Positions 52,749 through 62,868 of a stretch of 64,000 bases of DNA are shown in pieces. This DNA is from Njordibacter sp937773555. GTDB taxonomy: Bacteria; Pseudomonadota; Gammaproteobacteria; Pseudomonadales; Balneatricaceae. The notes below the pieces were generated by a model. The model was not told the origin of the DNA and did not search any database. It was given only the letters and a program-made list of their open reading frames with translations. The translations under genes and the position numbers were made by a program. The stretch covers positions 620,001-684,000 of the forward strand of contig NZ_CP159830.1 in the NCBI RefSeq assembly GCF_047730085.1, read 5' to 3'. How positions within the stretch are numbered: position 1 is the first letter of the stretch; every line of letters starts with the position of its first letter.

Positions 52749-55700
52749 TTAAAGCAAACGGTTAATAAGTTTGCGCAGTACTGCAGGTTTAAGTGGTTTA
52801 TGAATTAACCCAAAGCCTGACTCTTTAATGATATGTTTCATTTCATTGCTGCGGTCTGCAGTAATAATGATAGCAGGAGTGTCTTGAGCCATTGCCGACC
52901 TCATTTGTGTGACTGCATCAGTACCGAAAAGCCCTTGGTCTAAATGATAGTCTGCCAGTATGAGTTGTGGCCAAGTTTCAGCAGGCATGGAGGCAATGAG
53001 CTTTAGCCCCTGATCTGCACTGGCTATGCAATAAACATCGCATCCCCACAAAGCTAACATAGATTTCATGCCTTGCTGAATGCTCACTTCATTGTCCAGC
53101 ACTAATACCTTAAAACCATTAAGCTGATAGTGGTTTGTTGGTGATTCTGTGCTTGTCTCTTGTGCTTTTGTGAGTGCAGAATCGCCCCAAGGAACTCGAA
53201 TAGAGAACATAGAGCCTTGGCCATAATGAGAAACAACCTGCAATGGGTGGCACAGAGCCCCAGCGGTGCGTTGGGCAATAGCCAAGCCTAAACCAATGCC
53301 ATTTTTTTGTGCATGTGGGCCACTCTCTAAGCGTTTAAACTCAATAAATATATCTTCTATGTGGTTCTTAGGTATGCCAAAGCCGGTATCCCATACTTGT
53401 ATTTCTAGGCCATGTTCTGACCGTCTGCAGCCTAAAAGCACCTTGCCTTTTTCGGTGTAACGCACAGCATTGGTTAGGAAGTTCTGCAACACACGGCGCA
53501 ACATCTTTGGGTCGCTGTAAAGGGTTGCTGTGCTGCATTGCAAGTGAAAGGTTAACTCTTTTTGTTGGCACAGTACGGTAAATTCATTAGCCAGCTGTTG
53601 CATCAGTGAGGAGGCGCAAAAATGCTCTAGCTGTGGGTCTGTGCCACCACCATCTAGCTTAGAAATTTCTATTAAATCACTAATCAATTGTTCCGCACTA
53701 GCCAAGGAGGCATCTAAATATTCTGCAAGTTGTTGGCTTTGAGGGTCTTTTTGCAAGTCTTGCTGACGCTGGGCTAGGGCCGTAGAAAATAGTTTTGCCG
53801 CGTTTAAAGGTTGCATTAAATCGTGGCTAGCAGCCGCTAAAAAACGGGTTTTGCTTTGATGGCTTGCATCGGCTTGTGCTTTTGCTTGGTGTAACTCTAG
53901 GTTTACCTGAGACAGAGTTTCAGTGCGATCATTAACTCGTTTTTCTAGGCTTTCGTTGGCTTCAATCAGATTTTTTTCACTTTCTCTTAGGGCAGATTCG
54001 GCGTGGTGTTGTTCACTAATGTCTACATAGGTATTAACATAACCGCCGTCGGGCATAGCGTGACCCCGTACTTCAATCACAGTACCATCTTCACGATAAC
54101 GAATGCTGCGATGCTGTTCTCCACGAATAATCATTGCCATACGTAGTTTAACAATACGGGCAGGGTCGATGGCACCGTATTCACCTTTTAAAGCACTTAG
54201 GCGAATAATTTCTTCTATGGGAGTGCCTACTTTCACGACACCCTTTGGGAAGTCAAAAAGTGCTAAATAACGTTTATTCCACATCACTAGATGAAGGTCT
54301 TTGTCGATTACAGTGATGCCTTGGCTTACATTGTCTATCGTGGCTTGCAAAAGGCCTCGGTTAAAGCTTACGGCTTTGGCTGCCTCACCCACGATAGAAA
54401 CCACATCACCTAAATGGACGTCTTTTTGGTTTAGGCTAGATTCCACTACAGCCCGTGCCGAGGAAGTGCCAATAATGCCACTTAAAGTGCGTTCAAAGTG
54501 ACGTATAAGCTGGGCATTAATAGGCGCATCTTTATGTAAGTCTAATTGGGGTTCTTCAATGGCTAACTGTTTTAGTGATTCCATGGTGGCTCGGTAGCCC
54601 AAAAATCGCTCCAGTAAAGTGAATAGGTCATCCACTGAAAGGCCAGTATGGTGGCGGCGGCTTTCAATAAGTGCAGACTGAGACAAAGTGTCTACGAACA
54701 AGTCGGCTTGTATGCGATCAATTAGTCTTGGCTTACTCATTTTAGAAACAATGATATAGAAGAACACGTTAAGGCCTAAACTAATAATAGTTGCGTGTGA
54801 AATTGGGTCCAACTGCAAACCAAACAATGCTGTGGGCCTAAGCCACTCAATACCAAAAGGGCCGTAACTAATTATGTTCCCAGACAGCAGGAATAACCCC
54901 GTAAGGTTGGGTAACAATAAGCAATATACCCAAGCGGAAAAACCAGCTAACAAACCTATTGTGGCACCACGTACATGGCCACCTCGCCAAAAAATTCCAC
55001 CAAATAAAGATGGGCCAAATTGTGCTACCGCAACAAATGCTGATAAACCAATAGAGACCAGTGCAGTGCCACTATCGATGAGCAGATAGTAACCATAAGC
55101 CAGCAGTAAAACGGCAAAAATACTCAAGCGCCTTAGGTTAAGCAGCAAGTGGCCTAGGTTTTTGTTTTGTGATACATCAACTGCACGTACATGCAATATA
55201 AATGGCATGATAATGTCATTAGTAAGCATGGTGCTTATGGCTATGGTGGATACAGCAACCATGCCCATAGCGGCAGAAATACCCCCTATATAAGCTAAGA
55301 TGGCAAGGCCAGTTTGTCCCTCAGCCATAGGCATCATTAAAGAGTACAGGTCTGCATTGGTAGACGTTCCAGCCAAAGCTTGGCTGCCGGCCCAAGCAAT
55401 AGGGATCATAAATACACACATGCTTGTCATATAAAGGGGGAACAACCATCTTGCAGTGTTGATATGTTGTGGATTGGTATTTTCTACCGCTAACATATGG
55501 AACTGGCGTGGCAGGCAAACAACAGCAATAACACCTAAAAAACTTTCAATAATGAAGCTGCTGCGAAATGGATCGAAGGCAGCCAGACTACTGCTGCCTT
55601 TTTGTTCTTCTAGTTGGTTAAAAATATCACTAAAACCATCATTAACGACATAAGTTGCAAACAGTCCAATGGTCACAAAAGCAACAAGCTTAACCAAAGA

Positions 55701-56294
55701 CTCTACTGCAATGGCTAAAACCATGCCCGGGTTATGGGCTGATGTATCGACTTGGCGGGCCCCAAATAAAACACTAAAAATACCAATTAGTAAGGCAATC
55801 ATCAATACCGAAATATCTGCCTGAGAGTCACGCAAACCGTCTTGGGCGGTGAGTACAGCGTAACTCAGATCTATTGCTTTAAGTTGTAGGGCAATGTAGG
55901 GCAGTAAACCCAAGGTAGCTATGAGGCTAATAATTACAGCAAGCCGCCTACTTTTGCCATAACGTGAGGAGATAAAATCAGAAATAGAACCAATATTTTC
56001 ACGCTTGGCAATAAGAACGATTTTGTAAATGACGCGATGGCCGAGCAGGAAAAAAAGTATTGGCCCAAGGTAGGAACCCAGAAAATCCCACCCAGACGTA
56101 GCCGCACGGCCTACAGAGCCATAAAATGTCCAAGAAGTTAAAAAGACCGCCAAGGATAGGCTGTAAATAATGGCCTGAAGGTGTTGGTTGGCGTAGGCCC
56201 TATATGACAGCAGCTTATCTCCAAGCTTCGCCACACCTAGCAGAAGGGCAAAGTAAGTCAGAGAAATAAGTAGTACAGAGCCGCTGGTGAACAT
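52749..56294 (-). CDS. crbS: Transporter-type hybrid sensor histidine kinase (CrbS-like)
   Basis: 1181 residues. A sodium/solute-symporter-like membrane domain of about 13 helices covers 1-500; a connecting region of the STAC type lies at about 500-640; a PAS domain at about 650-760 (VSQGITVIDKDLHLVMWNKRY broken at residue 20); a coiled coil about 765-815; HisKA with the phospho-histidine in AAASHDLMQPLN; HATPase with NAVRYT and DTGFGIP; and a C-terminal receiver (LVLDNEVSIQQG; acceptor in LADYHLD). The architecture is that of CrbS/MxtR kinases, which respond to acetate or related metabolites. Confidence 0.88.
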   Translation of the reverse strand: MFTSGSVLLISLTYFALLLGVAKLGDKLLSYRAYANQHLQAIIYSLSLAVFLTSWTFYGSVGRAATSGWDFLGSYLGPILFFLLGHRVIYKIVLIAKRENIGSISDFISSRYGKSRRLAVIISLIATLGLLPYIALQLKAIDLSYAVLTAQDGLRDSQADISVLMIALLIGIFSVLFGARQVDTSAHNPGMVLAIAVESLVKLVAFVTIGLFATYVVNDGFSDIFNQLEEQKGSSSLAAFDPFRSSFIIESFLGVIAVVCLPRQFHMLAVENTNPQHINTARWLFPLYMTSMCVFMIPIAWAGSQALAGTSTNADLYSLMMPMAEGQTGLAILAYIGGISAAMGMVAVSTIAISTMLTNDIIMPFILHVRAVDVSQNKNLGHLLLNLRRLSIFAVLLLAYGYYLLIDSGTALVSIGLSAFVAVAQFGPSLFGGIFWRGGHVRGATIGLLAGFSAWVYCLLLPNLTGLFLLSGNIISYGPFGIEWLRPTALFGLQLDPISHATIISLGLNVFFYIIVSKMSKPRLIDRIQADLFVDTLSQSALIESRRHHTGLSVDDLFTLLERFLGYRATMESLKQLAIEEPQLDLHKDAPINAQLIRHFERTLSGIIGTSSARAVVESSLNQKDVHLGDVVSIVGEAAKAVSFNRGLLQATIDNVSQGITVIDKDLHLVMWNKRYLALFDFPKGVVKVGTPIEEIIRLSALKGEYGAIDPARIVKLRMAMIIRGEQHRSIRYREDGTVIEVRGHAMPDGGYVNTYVDISEQHHAESALRESEKNLIEANESLEKRVNDRTETLSQVNLELHQAKAQADASHQSKTRFLAAASHDLMQPLNAAKLFSTALAQRQQDLQKDPQSQQLAEYLDASLASAEQLISDLIEISKLDGGGTDPQLEHFCASSLMQQLANEFTVLCQQKELTFHLQCSTATLYSDPKMLRRVLQNFLTNAVRYTEKGKVLLGCRRSEHGLEIQVWDTGFGIPKNHIEDIFIEFKRLESGPHAQKNGIGLGLAIAQRTAGALCHPLQVVSHYGQGSMFSIRVPWGDSALTKAQETSTESPTNHYQLNGFKVLVLDNEVSIQQGMKSMLALWGCDVYCIASADQGLKLIASMPAETWPQLILADYHLDQGLFGTDAVTQMRSAMAQDTPAIIITADRSNEMKHIIKESGFGLIHKPLKPAVLRKLINRLL

Positions 56295-56453
56295 AGAGAA
56301 ATAAATGGTTTAAATAAAAGTGTGGGTAGGGTACCACGGTCAATGGTGGCTGGTCATTGGGGGGTGTCAAAACTCACTAACCCCCACTGCAGACCTCTAA
56401 CCCGCATTTAGACCTAAGTCTATGAACCGACATATATCTAATACCAGTGAATC

Positions 56454-56476
56454 TTGTCTGAGGGTACCTTAGACAA
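56454..56476. promoter_or_regulatory. Inverted repeat before acyl-CoA ligase operon
   Basis: TTGTCTGAGG (56454-56463) and CCTTAGACAA (56467-56476) form ten-base arms around GTA with a single G-T mismatch, 29 bases before the ligase ATG. A second, shorter symmetry, TAGAC/GTCTA, lies at 56409-56422. Candidate operator for the ligase-transporter operon; the CrbR-like regulator nearby is one possible binder, not shown. Confidence 0.45.
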
Positions 56477-56505
56477 AACAAGAATATTTTAAAGCAGAGT
56501 CTATT

Positions 56506-58485
56506 ATGACCCAAAGCTCGAAAAAACCGACTTATCCGGCACCGGGACTAGATACTTTCCCCAAACTTTTGCAACACAATGCGCGTATGTTTACCAATAA
56601 AGATGCCATGCGTGAAAAAGAATTTGGCATATGGCAGTCATGGACTTGGAGCCAGGTAGCAGATGAAGTTGAGAGGTTTGCCTTAGGCTTGCAGGCTAAT
56701 GGTGTTAAAGCTGGTGACGCAGTTCTTATTATCGGTGGTAACCGTCCACGCACTTATTGGACTATGTGTGCTGTGCAATCCTTAGGGGCGGTGCCTGTGC
56801 CGACTTACCATGACTCCGTAGCAGGTGAAATGCAATTTGTGATTGAGCATTCTGAAGCCCGAGTCATTGTGGCTGAAGACCAAGAGCAAGTGGACAAAAT
56901 TCTAGATGTAAAAGACCGGTGCCCCGCAGTAGAGCTAGTTATTTATGATGATCCTCGCGGCATGAAAGGTTACGACCCAGAACTAGTCAAAATTCAAGAT
57001 TTTGTGACGATACAAGCACAAGGTGAAGAAGTTCGAAAAAAGAACCCAAAACAATATCAACAGCTTGTCAGTATGGGAAAGGGAGAGGATGTCTCTATTA
57101 TCCTTTATACGTCCGGCACTACGGGTCAACCTAAAGGTGTGGTGTTGACCTACGATAACACCCTACTAACAGGATACTACGGGGGTTTACTTGAAGGCCT
57201 TACTGAAAACGAAGAAATACTAGCGTATTTGCCAGTGGCTTGGATTGGCGATCACATTTTTTCTTACGCCCAATCTTACGCTATGGGGTTTTGTGTTAAT
57301 TGTGCAGAAAGCTCTGAGACGATAGCTGCAGACATGCGTGAAATTGGACCTACCTATTATTTTGCCCCACCTAGAGTGTTTGAAAGCTTATTGACTAACG
57401 TGCAGATACGCATGGAAGACGCGGCGCCATTTAAGCGAAAAATGTTTAAATATTTTATGCAAGTGGCTAAGACAACAGGGATTAAACTATTAGAAAAAAA
57501 GTCAGTTAGCCTTTTTGACCGGTTTAAGTATGCTCTGGGTAATGTGCTGGTATACGCACCCCTTAAGGATGCTTTGGGGATGGGTCGTGTGCGTTTAGCT
57601 TACACCGCAGGCGAGGCTATTGGTGGTGAGATTTTTGATTTCTATCGCTCCCTAGGCATCAACATTAAGCAGCTTTACGGCCAAACAGAATCATCTGTAT
57701 TTATTACGGTACAGCCAGATGGAGAAGTTTTTCCAGACACAGTAGGTACTCCAAGCCCGGGTGTTGAACTGAAAATAGCTGATAATGGCGAGGTGATCTA
57801 CCGCAGCCCAGGTGCGTTCCACAGTTATTTTAAAAACCCAGAATCTACAGCGTCTACTAAAACGTCTGAAGGTTGGGTTCACACCGGTGACGCTGGCTTT
57901 ATGACCCAAAGTGGCCACTTACGTATTATTGACCGGGCTAAAGATGTAGGTGCATTTAACAGTGGCAAAATGTTTGCACCTAAATACATTGAAAATAAGC
58001 TTAAGTTTTTCCCTCATATCCAAGAGGCCGTAACCTTTGGTGACGGTCGTGATGAATGCATGGCCTTTATCAATATTGACCTAGGTGCGGTGGGTAATTG
58101 GGCCGAAAGAAACAACATTGCCTATGCCTCTTATCAAGAGCTAGCAGCGCACCCTGAAGTCAACAAAATGGTGGGTGAAAGTGTTTCTGAGGTGAACGAA
58201 TCGTTATTAGGTGACGAAATGTTAGCTCATTCTCAGGTTAGCCGCTTTCTTATATTACACAAAGAGCTAGATGCTGATGACGGTGAATTAACCCGCACGA
58301 AAAAGGTTAAACGTAAGCTCATAAACGAACGTTACAAAGTGCTGATCGATGCATTGTATGCAGGCAAAACGCAATGCTTTATTGAAACCGAAGTTGCGTT
58401 TGAAGATGGTCGCGTTGGTAAAATTTCTGGTGACATCAGTATCCATGATGCCAAAACCTATAACCCTGTTGCCCAAGCGAGCTAA
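56506..58485 (+). CDS. AMP-forming long-chain-type acyl-CoA synthetase
   Basis: 659 residues. Activates a carboxylic acid to its acyl-CoA via an acyl-adenylate. Signature YTSGTTGQPKGVVLTYDN (P-loop) near residue 203, LYGQTESS, and the hinge region GWVHTGDAGF. The length and the C-terminal extension (LTRTKKVKRKLI) match the large FadD15-like group. It heads an operon with a LIV-type ABC transporter and, at the window end, a phenylacetate-CoA-ligase-like gene, so the substrate may be an aromatic or branched acid imported by that transporter (inference). Confidence 0.9.
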   Translation: MTQSSKKPTYPAPGLDTFPKLLQHNARMFTNKDAMREKEFGIWQSWTWSQVADEVERFALGLQANGVKAGDAVLIIGGNRPRTYWTMCAVQSLGAVPVPTYHDSVAGEMQFVIEHSEARVIVAEDQEQVDKILDVKDRCPAVELVIYDDPRGMKGYDPELVKIQDFVTIQAQGEEVRKKNPKQYQQLVSMGKGEDVSIILYTSGTTGQPKGVVLTYDNTLLTGYYGGLLEGLTENEEILAYLPVAWIGDHIFSYAQSYAMGFCVNCAESSETIAADMREIGPTYYFAPPRVFESLLTNVQIRMEDAAPFKRKMFKYFMQVAKTTGIKLLEKKSVSLFDRFKYALGNVLVYAPLKDALGMGRVRLAYTAGEAIGGEIFDFYRSLGINIKQLYGQTESSVFITVQPDGEVFPDTVGTPSPGVELKIADNGEVIYRSPGAFHSYFKNPESTASTKTSEGWVHTGDAGFMTQSGHLRIIDRAKDVGAFNSGKMFAPKYIENKLKFFPHIQEAVTFGDGRDECMAFINIDLGAVGNWAERNNIAYASYQELAAHPEVNKMVGESVSEVNESLLGDEMLAHSQVSRFLILHKELDADDGELTRTKKVKRKLINERYKVLIDALYAGKTQCFIETEVAFEDGRVGKISGDISIHDAKTYNPVAQAS

Positions 58486-58488
58486 TCC

Positions 58489-59286
58489 ATGAGTGAACCA
58501 TTGCAAAAAATGGAAGCGGCCTCAAAACTGTTAGAGCTGAAACATATCGACTTATCTTTTGGCGGTGTAAAAGCCATCAGTAATATTAGCTTTGATGTTT
58601 TGGAAGGTGAGGTTCGTGCAATTATAGGCCCTAATGGAGCTGGTAAAAGCTCCCTGCTCAATGTAATTAACGGCTTTTATCATCCCCAGCAAGGGGAGAT
58701 TTGGTTTGATGGCAAACAGCGTCACTCCATGAAACCTTATCAGATTGCTTATCAGGGTATTTCTCGTACCTTCCAAAACATTGCGTTGTTTAAAGGCATG
58801 AGTGTGCTGGATAATATTATGACTGGGCGCTTTACGCACATGCATAAAAATATGCTGTGGCAGGCTTTATGGAAAGGCCCAGCGGAACAAGAAGAAATTG
58901 AAAATCGTGAGTTTGTTGAACACATTATTGATTTCTTAGAGATTCAGGCGATTCGTAAAACCCCAGTAGGGCGCTTGCCTTATGGTTTGCAAAAGCGTGT
59001 TGAGTTGGGGCGTGCTTTAGCTGCGCAGCCAAAAATGCTTTTGCTTGATGAACCCATGGCGGGCATGAACGTAGAAGAAAAAGAGGATATGTGTCGCTTT
59101 ATTCTAGATGTGAACGACACGTTTGGCACCACTATTGTGCTCATCGAACATGACATGGGCGTAGTAATGGACATAGCAGACCGGGTAGTCGTATTAGATT
59201 ATGGTCGAAAAATTGGTGACGGCACTCCAGACGTGGTGCGTAATGATCAAACTGTAATCGATGCCTATCTTGGCGTGAGTCATTAA
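58489..59286 (+). CDS. livG: LIV-type ABC transporter ATP-binding protein (LivG-like)
   Basis: 265 residues. Walker A GPNGAGKSS near residue 46, a LivG-type long insertion (TGRFTHMHKNMLW), ABC signature LPYGLQKRVELGRALA, Walker B MLLLDEPMAGMN and the H-loop IEHDMGVVM. Starts three bases after the ligase stop. Substrate class cannot be read from the ATPase; LIV-type systems also import aromatic acids, amides and urea. Confidence 0.92.
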   Translation: MSEPLQKMEAASKLLELKHIDLSFGGVKAISNISFDVLEGEVRAIIGPNGAGKSSLLNVINGFYHPQQGEIWFDGKQRHSMKPYQIAYQGISRTFQNIALFKGMSVLDNIMTGRFTHMHKNMLWQALWKGPAEQEEIENREFVEHIIDFLEIQAIRKTPVGRLPYGLQKRVELGRALAAQPKMLLLDEPMAGMNVEEKEDMCRFILDVNDTFGTTIVLIEHDMGVVMDIADRVVVLDYGRKIGDGTPDVVRNDQTVIDAYLGVSH

Positions 59287-59297
59287 GGGGACTATGT

Positions 59298-60299
59298 ATG
59301 AGTGCTGATTTTTTATATACCATCGAAGTGATACTCAACGGCTTAATGGCTGGTGTAATGTATTCTTTGGTTGCCCTTGGCTTTGTACTAATTTTCAAGG
59401 CCTCTGGAATTTTCAACTACGCACAAGGTGTAATGGCGTTGTTTGCTGCACTCACTTTAGTGGGTATACAAACTGGGCAAATACCTTTTTCCCACCTTAT
59501 TAATGCCATCTTTGGTACCAATATTCATCACTTTGGATGGCAGGTGCCTACCTTATTAGCGATTGCTTTAACGATAGGTGTAATGGTGGTATTTGCGATT
59601 CTTGTAGAGCGCTACATATTGCATCACTTGGTTAACCAAGAACCTATTATTTTGTTTATGGCCACCATTGGTTTAGCCTACTTTATGGAAGGCTTTGGCG
59701 ACATTATGTGGGGTAGCGACATTAAAACCTTAGATGTGGGACTGCCCTCAGGTGGTTCACTTTGGTTGGAAGAGTACACGTTAGGCTGGGCAGCAGAAGG
59801 AGAGCAGTACTACGGCATGTACCTAGACAAACTTGATATGGTGGCCAGTTTAGTCGCCATAGTTTTAGTGGTTTCATTAACTATATTTAGTCAGTACACC
59901 ACTACTGGCAGGGCCTTGCGGGCGGTGGCAGATGATCACCAAGCAGCCTTGTCTGTGGGTATTTCCTTGCGCACTATTTGGGTAATTGTGTGGTCTATTG
60001 CAGGTTTTGTGGCTTTGGTGGCCGGTATTATGTGGGGTGCCAAGTCTGGTGTTCAGTTCTCACTCTCGCTAATAGCTTTAAAAGCTTTGCCAGTATTAAT
60101 GTTGGGTGGCTTTACCTCCATCCCAGGGGCCATTATTGGGGGTTTGATTATTGGTGTAGGTGAGAAATTATTTGAGTATGCCATTGGCCCGTTAATTGGC
60201 GGTGCCACAGAAAATTGGTTTGCTTATGTATTGGCCCTTATGTTTCTTGTGTTTAGACCACAAGGGTTGTTTGGCGAAAAAATTATAGAAAGGGTGTAA
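59298..60299 (+). CDS. livH: LIV-type ABC transporter permease (LivH-like)
   Basis: 333 residues, about eight membrane helices. Typical start EVILNGLMAGVMYSLVALGFVLIFK (residues 8-32) and FNYAQGVMAL; TGRALRAVADDHQAALSVGI is the cytoplasmic coupling region; ends FRPQGLFGEK. Twelve bases after livG and three before livM. Confidence 0.92.
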   Translation: MSADFLYTIEVILNGLMAGVMYSLVALGFVLIFKASGIFNYAQGVMALFAALTLVGIQTGQIPFSHLINAIFGTNIHHFGWQVPTLLAIALTIGVMVVFAILVERYILHHLVNQEPIILFMATIGLAYFMEGFGDIMWGSDIKTLDVGLPSGGSLWLEEYTLGWAAEGEQYYGMYLDKLDMVASLVAIVLVVSLTIFSQYTTTGRALRAVADDHQAALSVGISLRTIWVIVWSIAGFVALVAGIMWGAKSGVQFSLSLIALKALPVLMLGGFTSIPGAIIGGLIIGVGEKLFEYAIGPLIGGATENWFAYVLALMFLVFRPQGLFGEKIIERV

Positions 60300-60302
60300 C
60301 AG

Positions 60303-61379
60303 ATGTTTTATCGCGAATCGGGTGATTTTAAAAAGACTTACCAAAAAGACAGCCAAACTTTTCCTATTAAGTTTGACCGTTGGCGCTACTATTTTGTGAT
60401 GTTGATCGCATTTGTTGTTGTACCCATGTTCCTCACAGACTACATTGCTAATGCTGTAATGATTCCCTTTTTAGTATGGGCTATAGCGGCACTAGGGCTG
60501 AACATTCTGGTAGGTTATACAGGGCAGTTATCTCTAGGTACTGGTGGTTTTATGGCGGTAGGTGCCTATGCCACCTATAAGCTTATGACCGCATTTCCAG
60601 GTATGGACATGGTAAGCGTTATCCTGCTTTCGGGGTTAATAACCGCCGCAGTAGGAGCATTATTCGGCTTGCCTAGCTTACGTATTAAAGGCTTCTACTT
60701 GGCAGTAGCAACATTGGCAGCCCAATTCTTCTTAGTTTGGCTGCTAAATAAAGTGCCCTGGTTTTATAACTATTCTGCATCCGGCCAAATTAGTGCGCCA
60801 CAAAGGGAAATGTTTGGAGTGATTATTACGGGCCCTCATGCTACGCCAGTTGCTGGGTATTTATTTTGTTTGGGCTTTGCCGTAGGTTTGGCTTGGATAG
60901 CACGTAACCTCACCCGCGGGCGCTTGGGCCGCAGTTGGATGGCGATCAGAGACATGGACATTGCAGCAGAAATTATTGGTGTTAATCCATTAACGGCTAA
61001 GTTGTCGGCCTTTGCCGTTTCTTCGTTCTTTGTTGGCATTTCTGGCTCTTTATTCTTTTCAGTTTACTTGGGTGCAGCCGAAGTGACCGAAGCGTTTGGT
61101 ATTAGCGTTTCTTTTTCTGTGCTATTCATGATCATCATTGGTGGCCTTGGCTCTATTTTTGGTAGCTTTATTGGTGCGGCATTTATGGTACTAATGCCTG
61201 TGTTACTAAAAAATGTGTTGGTAGGTGCCATGGGATGGCCTACAGATTTAGCAGCCCACTTTGAGTACATTATTGTTGGTGGTCTTATCTTAATATTCCT
61301 TATTATAGAACCTCATGGGCTGGCACAAATGGCCAGAGTGTTAAAAGAGAAATTACGGCTTTGGCCGTTCCCGCACTAG
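60303..61379 (+). CDS. livM: LIV-type ABC transporter permease (LivM-like)
   Basis: 358 residues, about nine or ten membrane helices. LGLNILVGYTGQLSLGTGGF and the coupling segment GRSWMAIRDMDIAAEIIGVN are typical of LivM, as is GGLGSIFGSFIGAAF. Followed by a 101-base gap containing a weak terminator-like stem (AGGCT at 61378-61382 with AGCCT at 61390-61394, then T5) before the binding-protein gene. Confidence 0.92.
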   Translation: MFYRESGDFKKTYQKDSQTFPIKFDRWRYYFVMLIAFVVVPMFLTDYIANAVMIPFLVWAIAALGLNILVGYTGQLSLGTGGFMAVGAYATYKLMTAFPGMDMVSVILLSGLITAAVGALFGLPSLRIKGFYLAVATLAAQFFLVWLLNKVPWFYNYSASGQISAPQREMFGVIITGPHATPVAGYLFCLGFAVGLAWIARNLTRGRLGRSWMAIRDMDIAAEIIGVNPLTAKLSAFAVSSFFVGISGSLFFSVYLGAAEVTEAFGISVSFSVLFMIIIGGLGSIFGSFIGAAFMVLMPVLLKNVLVGAMGWPTDLAAHFEYIIVGGLILIFLIIEPHGLAQMARVLKEKLRLWPFPH

Positions 61380-61466
61380 GCTAACACAGAGCCTTTTTGG
61401 CTTGGTGTAAACCACTTAGTGTTGTTTCATGCTCATTTGAGCAAAATAAAAATAAGTCGAAACCTT

Positions 61467-61472
61467 AGGAGG
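61467..61472 (+). promoter_or_regulatory. Full-consensus ribosome-binding site of the binding-protein gene
   Basis: AGGAGG eight bases before the ATG at 61481. It is the strongest Shine-Dalgarno sequence I saw in the window and fits the need for excess periplasmic binding protein over membrane subunits. Confidence 0.7.
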
Positions 61473-61480
61473 ATGACGAC

Positions 61481-62764
61481 ATGAAATTTACTAAACTAGC
61501 AACTGTTGCTTTGACTACGCTGGCTGTTTCAGCGCCTGTTGTAGCTGATCTAGTATTCCCATCATTGAGTTACCGCACGGGGCCATATGCCGCGGGTGGT
61601 GCACCTTATGCTGATGGCTATGCAGATTACTTTACGTTGTTGAACGAGCGTGATGGTGGTATCGGTGGAGTTTTGACCGCTGTGCCTGAATGTGAAACTG
61701 GTTACAACACTGCTAAAGGTGTGGAATGCTATGAAGCAACGAAGGGTGATGGTGCGCTAGCGTATCAACCTTTGTCTACGGGCATTACTTATCAGTTGAT
61801 CCCTAAAACTATGGCCGATGACATTCCATTAATGACGCAGGGCTATGGCCGTACGTCTGGTGCAAACGGAAAAGTGTTCTCTCATGTATTTAACTTCCCA
61901 GCCAACTACTGGTCTGGAGCGAGCCGTATTATCAACCGTATTATGGAAGAGAATGGCGGCACGATTAACGACCGGAATATTGCTTTGGTTTACCATAACT
62001 CCGGTTATGGCAAAGAGCCTATTCCTACGCTAGAGGCATTGGCAACAAAGCATGGCTTTAACCTGACCTTGATCCCAGTAGATCATCCTGGCCAAGAGCA
62101 AAAGTCTCAGTGGTTGCAAATTCGTCGTGAACGCCCAGACAATATAATCCTTTATGGTTGGGGTGTAATGAATCAAGTGGCTTTGAAAGAAGCCGCTAAT
62201 ATTCGTTACCCAATGGATCAAATGTTTGGCATTTGGTGGTCTGGTACTGAAAACGATGCCCTTGAAGGTATGGGTTCACATGGCTACAAAGCAGCTACTT
62301 TTCACAACGTAGGTAGTGATTATCCAGTCTATAAGGATATCCAAAAGTTTGTAGTTGATGCAGGTTTAACTGCAGGTGATGGTTCTAACGTGGGTACTGT
62401 GCTGTATAACCGTGGTATGTATTCTGCCATGTTAGCAGCAGCTGGAGCTGCCAACGCACAAGAGATTCACGGTGTTAAAGACATTACTTCTGGCATGATG
62501 CGCGACGGTCTAGAAGCATTGAACGTAACCAATGAATTTATGGCTGCTGCTGGTATGCCTAAGTTTGGCCCAGAGTTTAGTGTTAGCTGTTCTAACCATG
62601 GTGGCCCGGGTAATGTTGGCATTCAGCAGTGGGATGGCAACTCTCGCGAATGGAAGCTAGTGGGTGATTTTGAAGCGCCAGATATGGAAGTGATTAGTGC
62701 GCTTATTAAAGCTGACTCTGAAGCTTATGCTGCAGAAAACAACATCACTCCACGTGACTGTTAA
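61481..62764 (+). CDS. LIV-type periplasmic substrate-binding protein
   Basis: 427 residues with a signal peptide (about 1-22, ending APVVA). Periplasmic-binding-fold type I, with YRTGPYAAGGAPYADGY at the start of the mature chain and four cysteines, including C-terminal DC. It is larger than LivJ/LivK and belongs to the branch linked to acyl-CoA ligases, so amino acids may not be the ligand. Lies between livM and livF, with a perfect ribosome-binding site and stem-loops downstream. Confidence 0.88.
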   Translation: MKFTKLATVALTTLAVSAPVVADLVFPSLSYRTGPYAAGGAPYADGYADYFTLLNERDGGIGGVLTAVPECETGYNTAKGVECYEATKGDGALAYQPLSTGITYQLIPKTMADDIPLMTQGYGRTSGANGKVFSHVFNFPANYWSGASRIINRIMEENGGTINDRNIALVYHNSGYGKEPIPTLEALATKHGFNLTLIPVDHPGQEQKSQWLQIRRERPDNIILYGWGVMNQVALKEAANIRYPMDQMFGIWWSGTENDALEGMGSHGYKAATFHNVGSDYPVYKDIQKFVVDAGLTAGDGSNVGTVLYNRGMYSAMLAAAGAANAQEIHGVKDITSGMMRDGLEALNVTNEFMAAAGMPKFGPEFSVSCSNHGGPGNVGIQQWDGNSREWKLVGDFEAPDMEVISALIKADSEAYAAENNITPRDC

Positions 62765-62768
62765 AAGT

Positions 62769-62816
62769 TAAGTTAACGCTTTAACTTAGTGAGGCACCCA
62801 AATATGTGGGTGCCTC
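62769..62816 (+). terminator. Tandem stem-loops after the binding-protein gene
   Basis: First stem TAAGTTAA/TTAACTTA around CGCT (62769-62788); second stem GAGGCACCCA/TGGGTGCCTC around AATATG (62791-62816), both perfect, the second followed by TACTTTTA. They sit between the binding-protein gene and livF, and could stabilise the upstream mRNA and reduce read-through. Confidence 0.75.
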
Positions 62817-62868
62817 TACTTTTACGTTTTACTAAAATAGATTGTTTTGCTGGTGATAGGATAAAATC

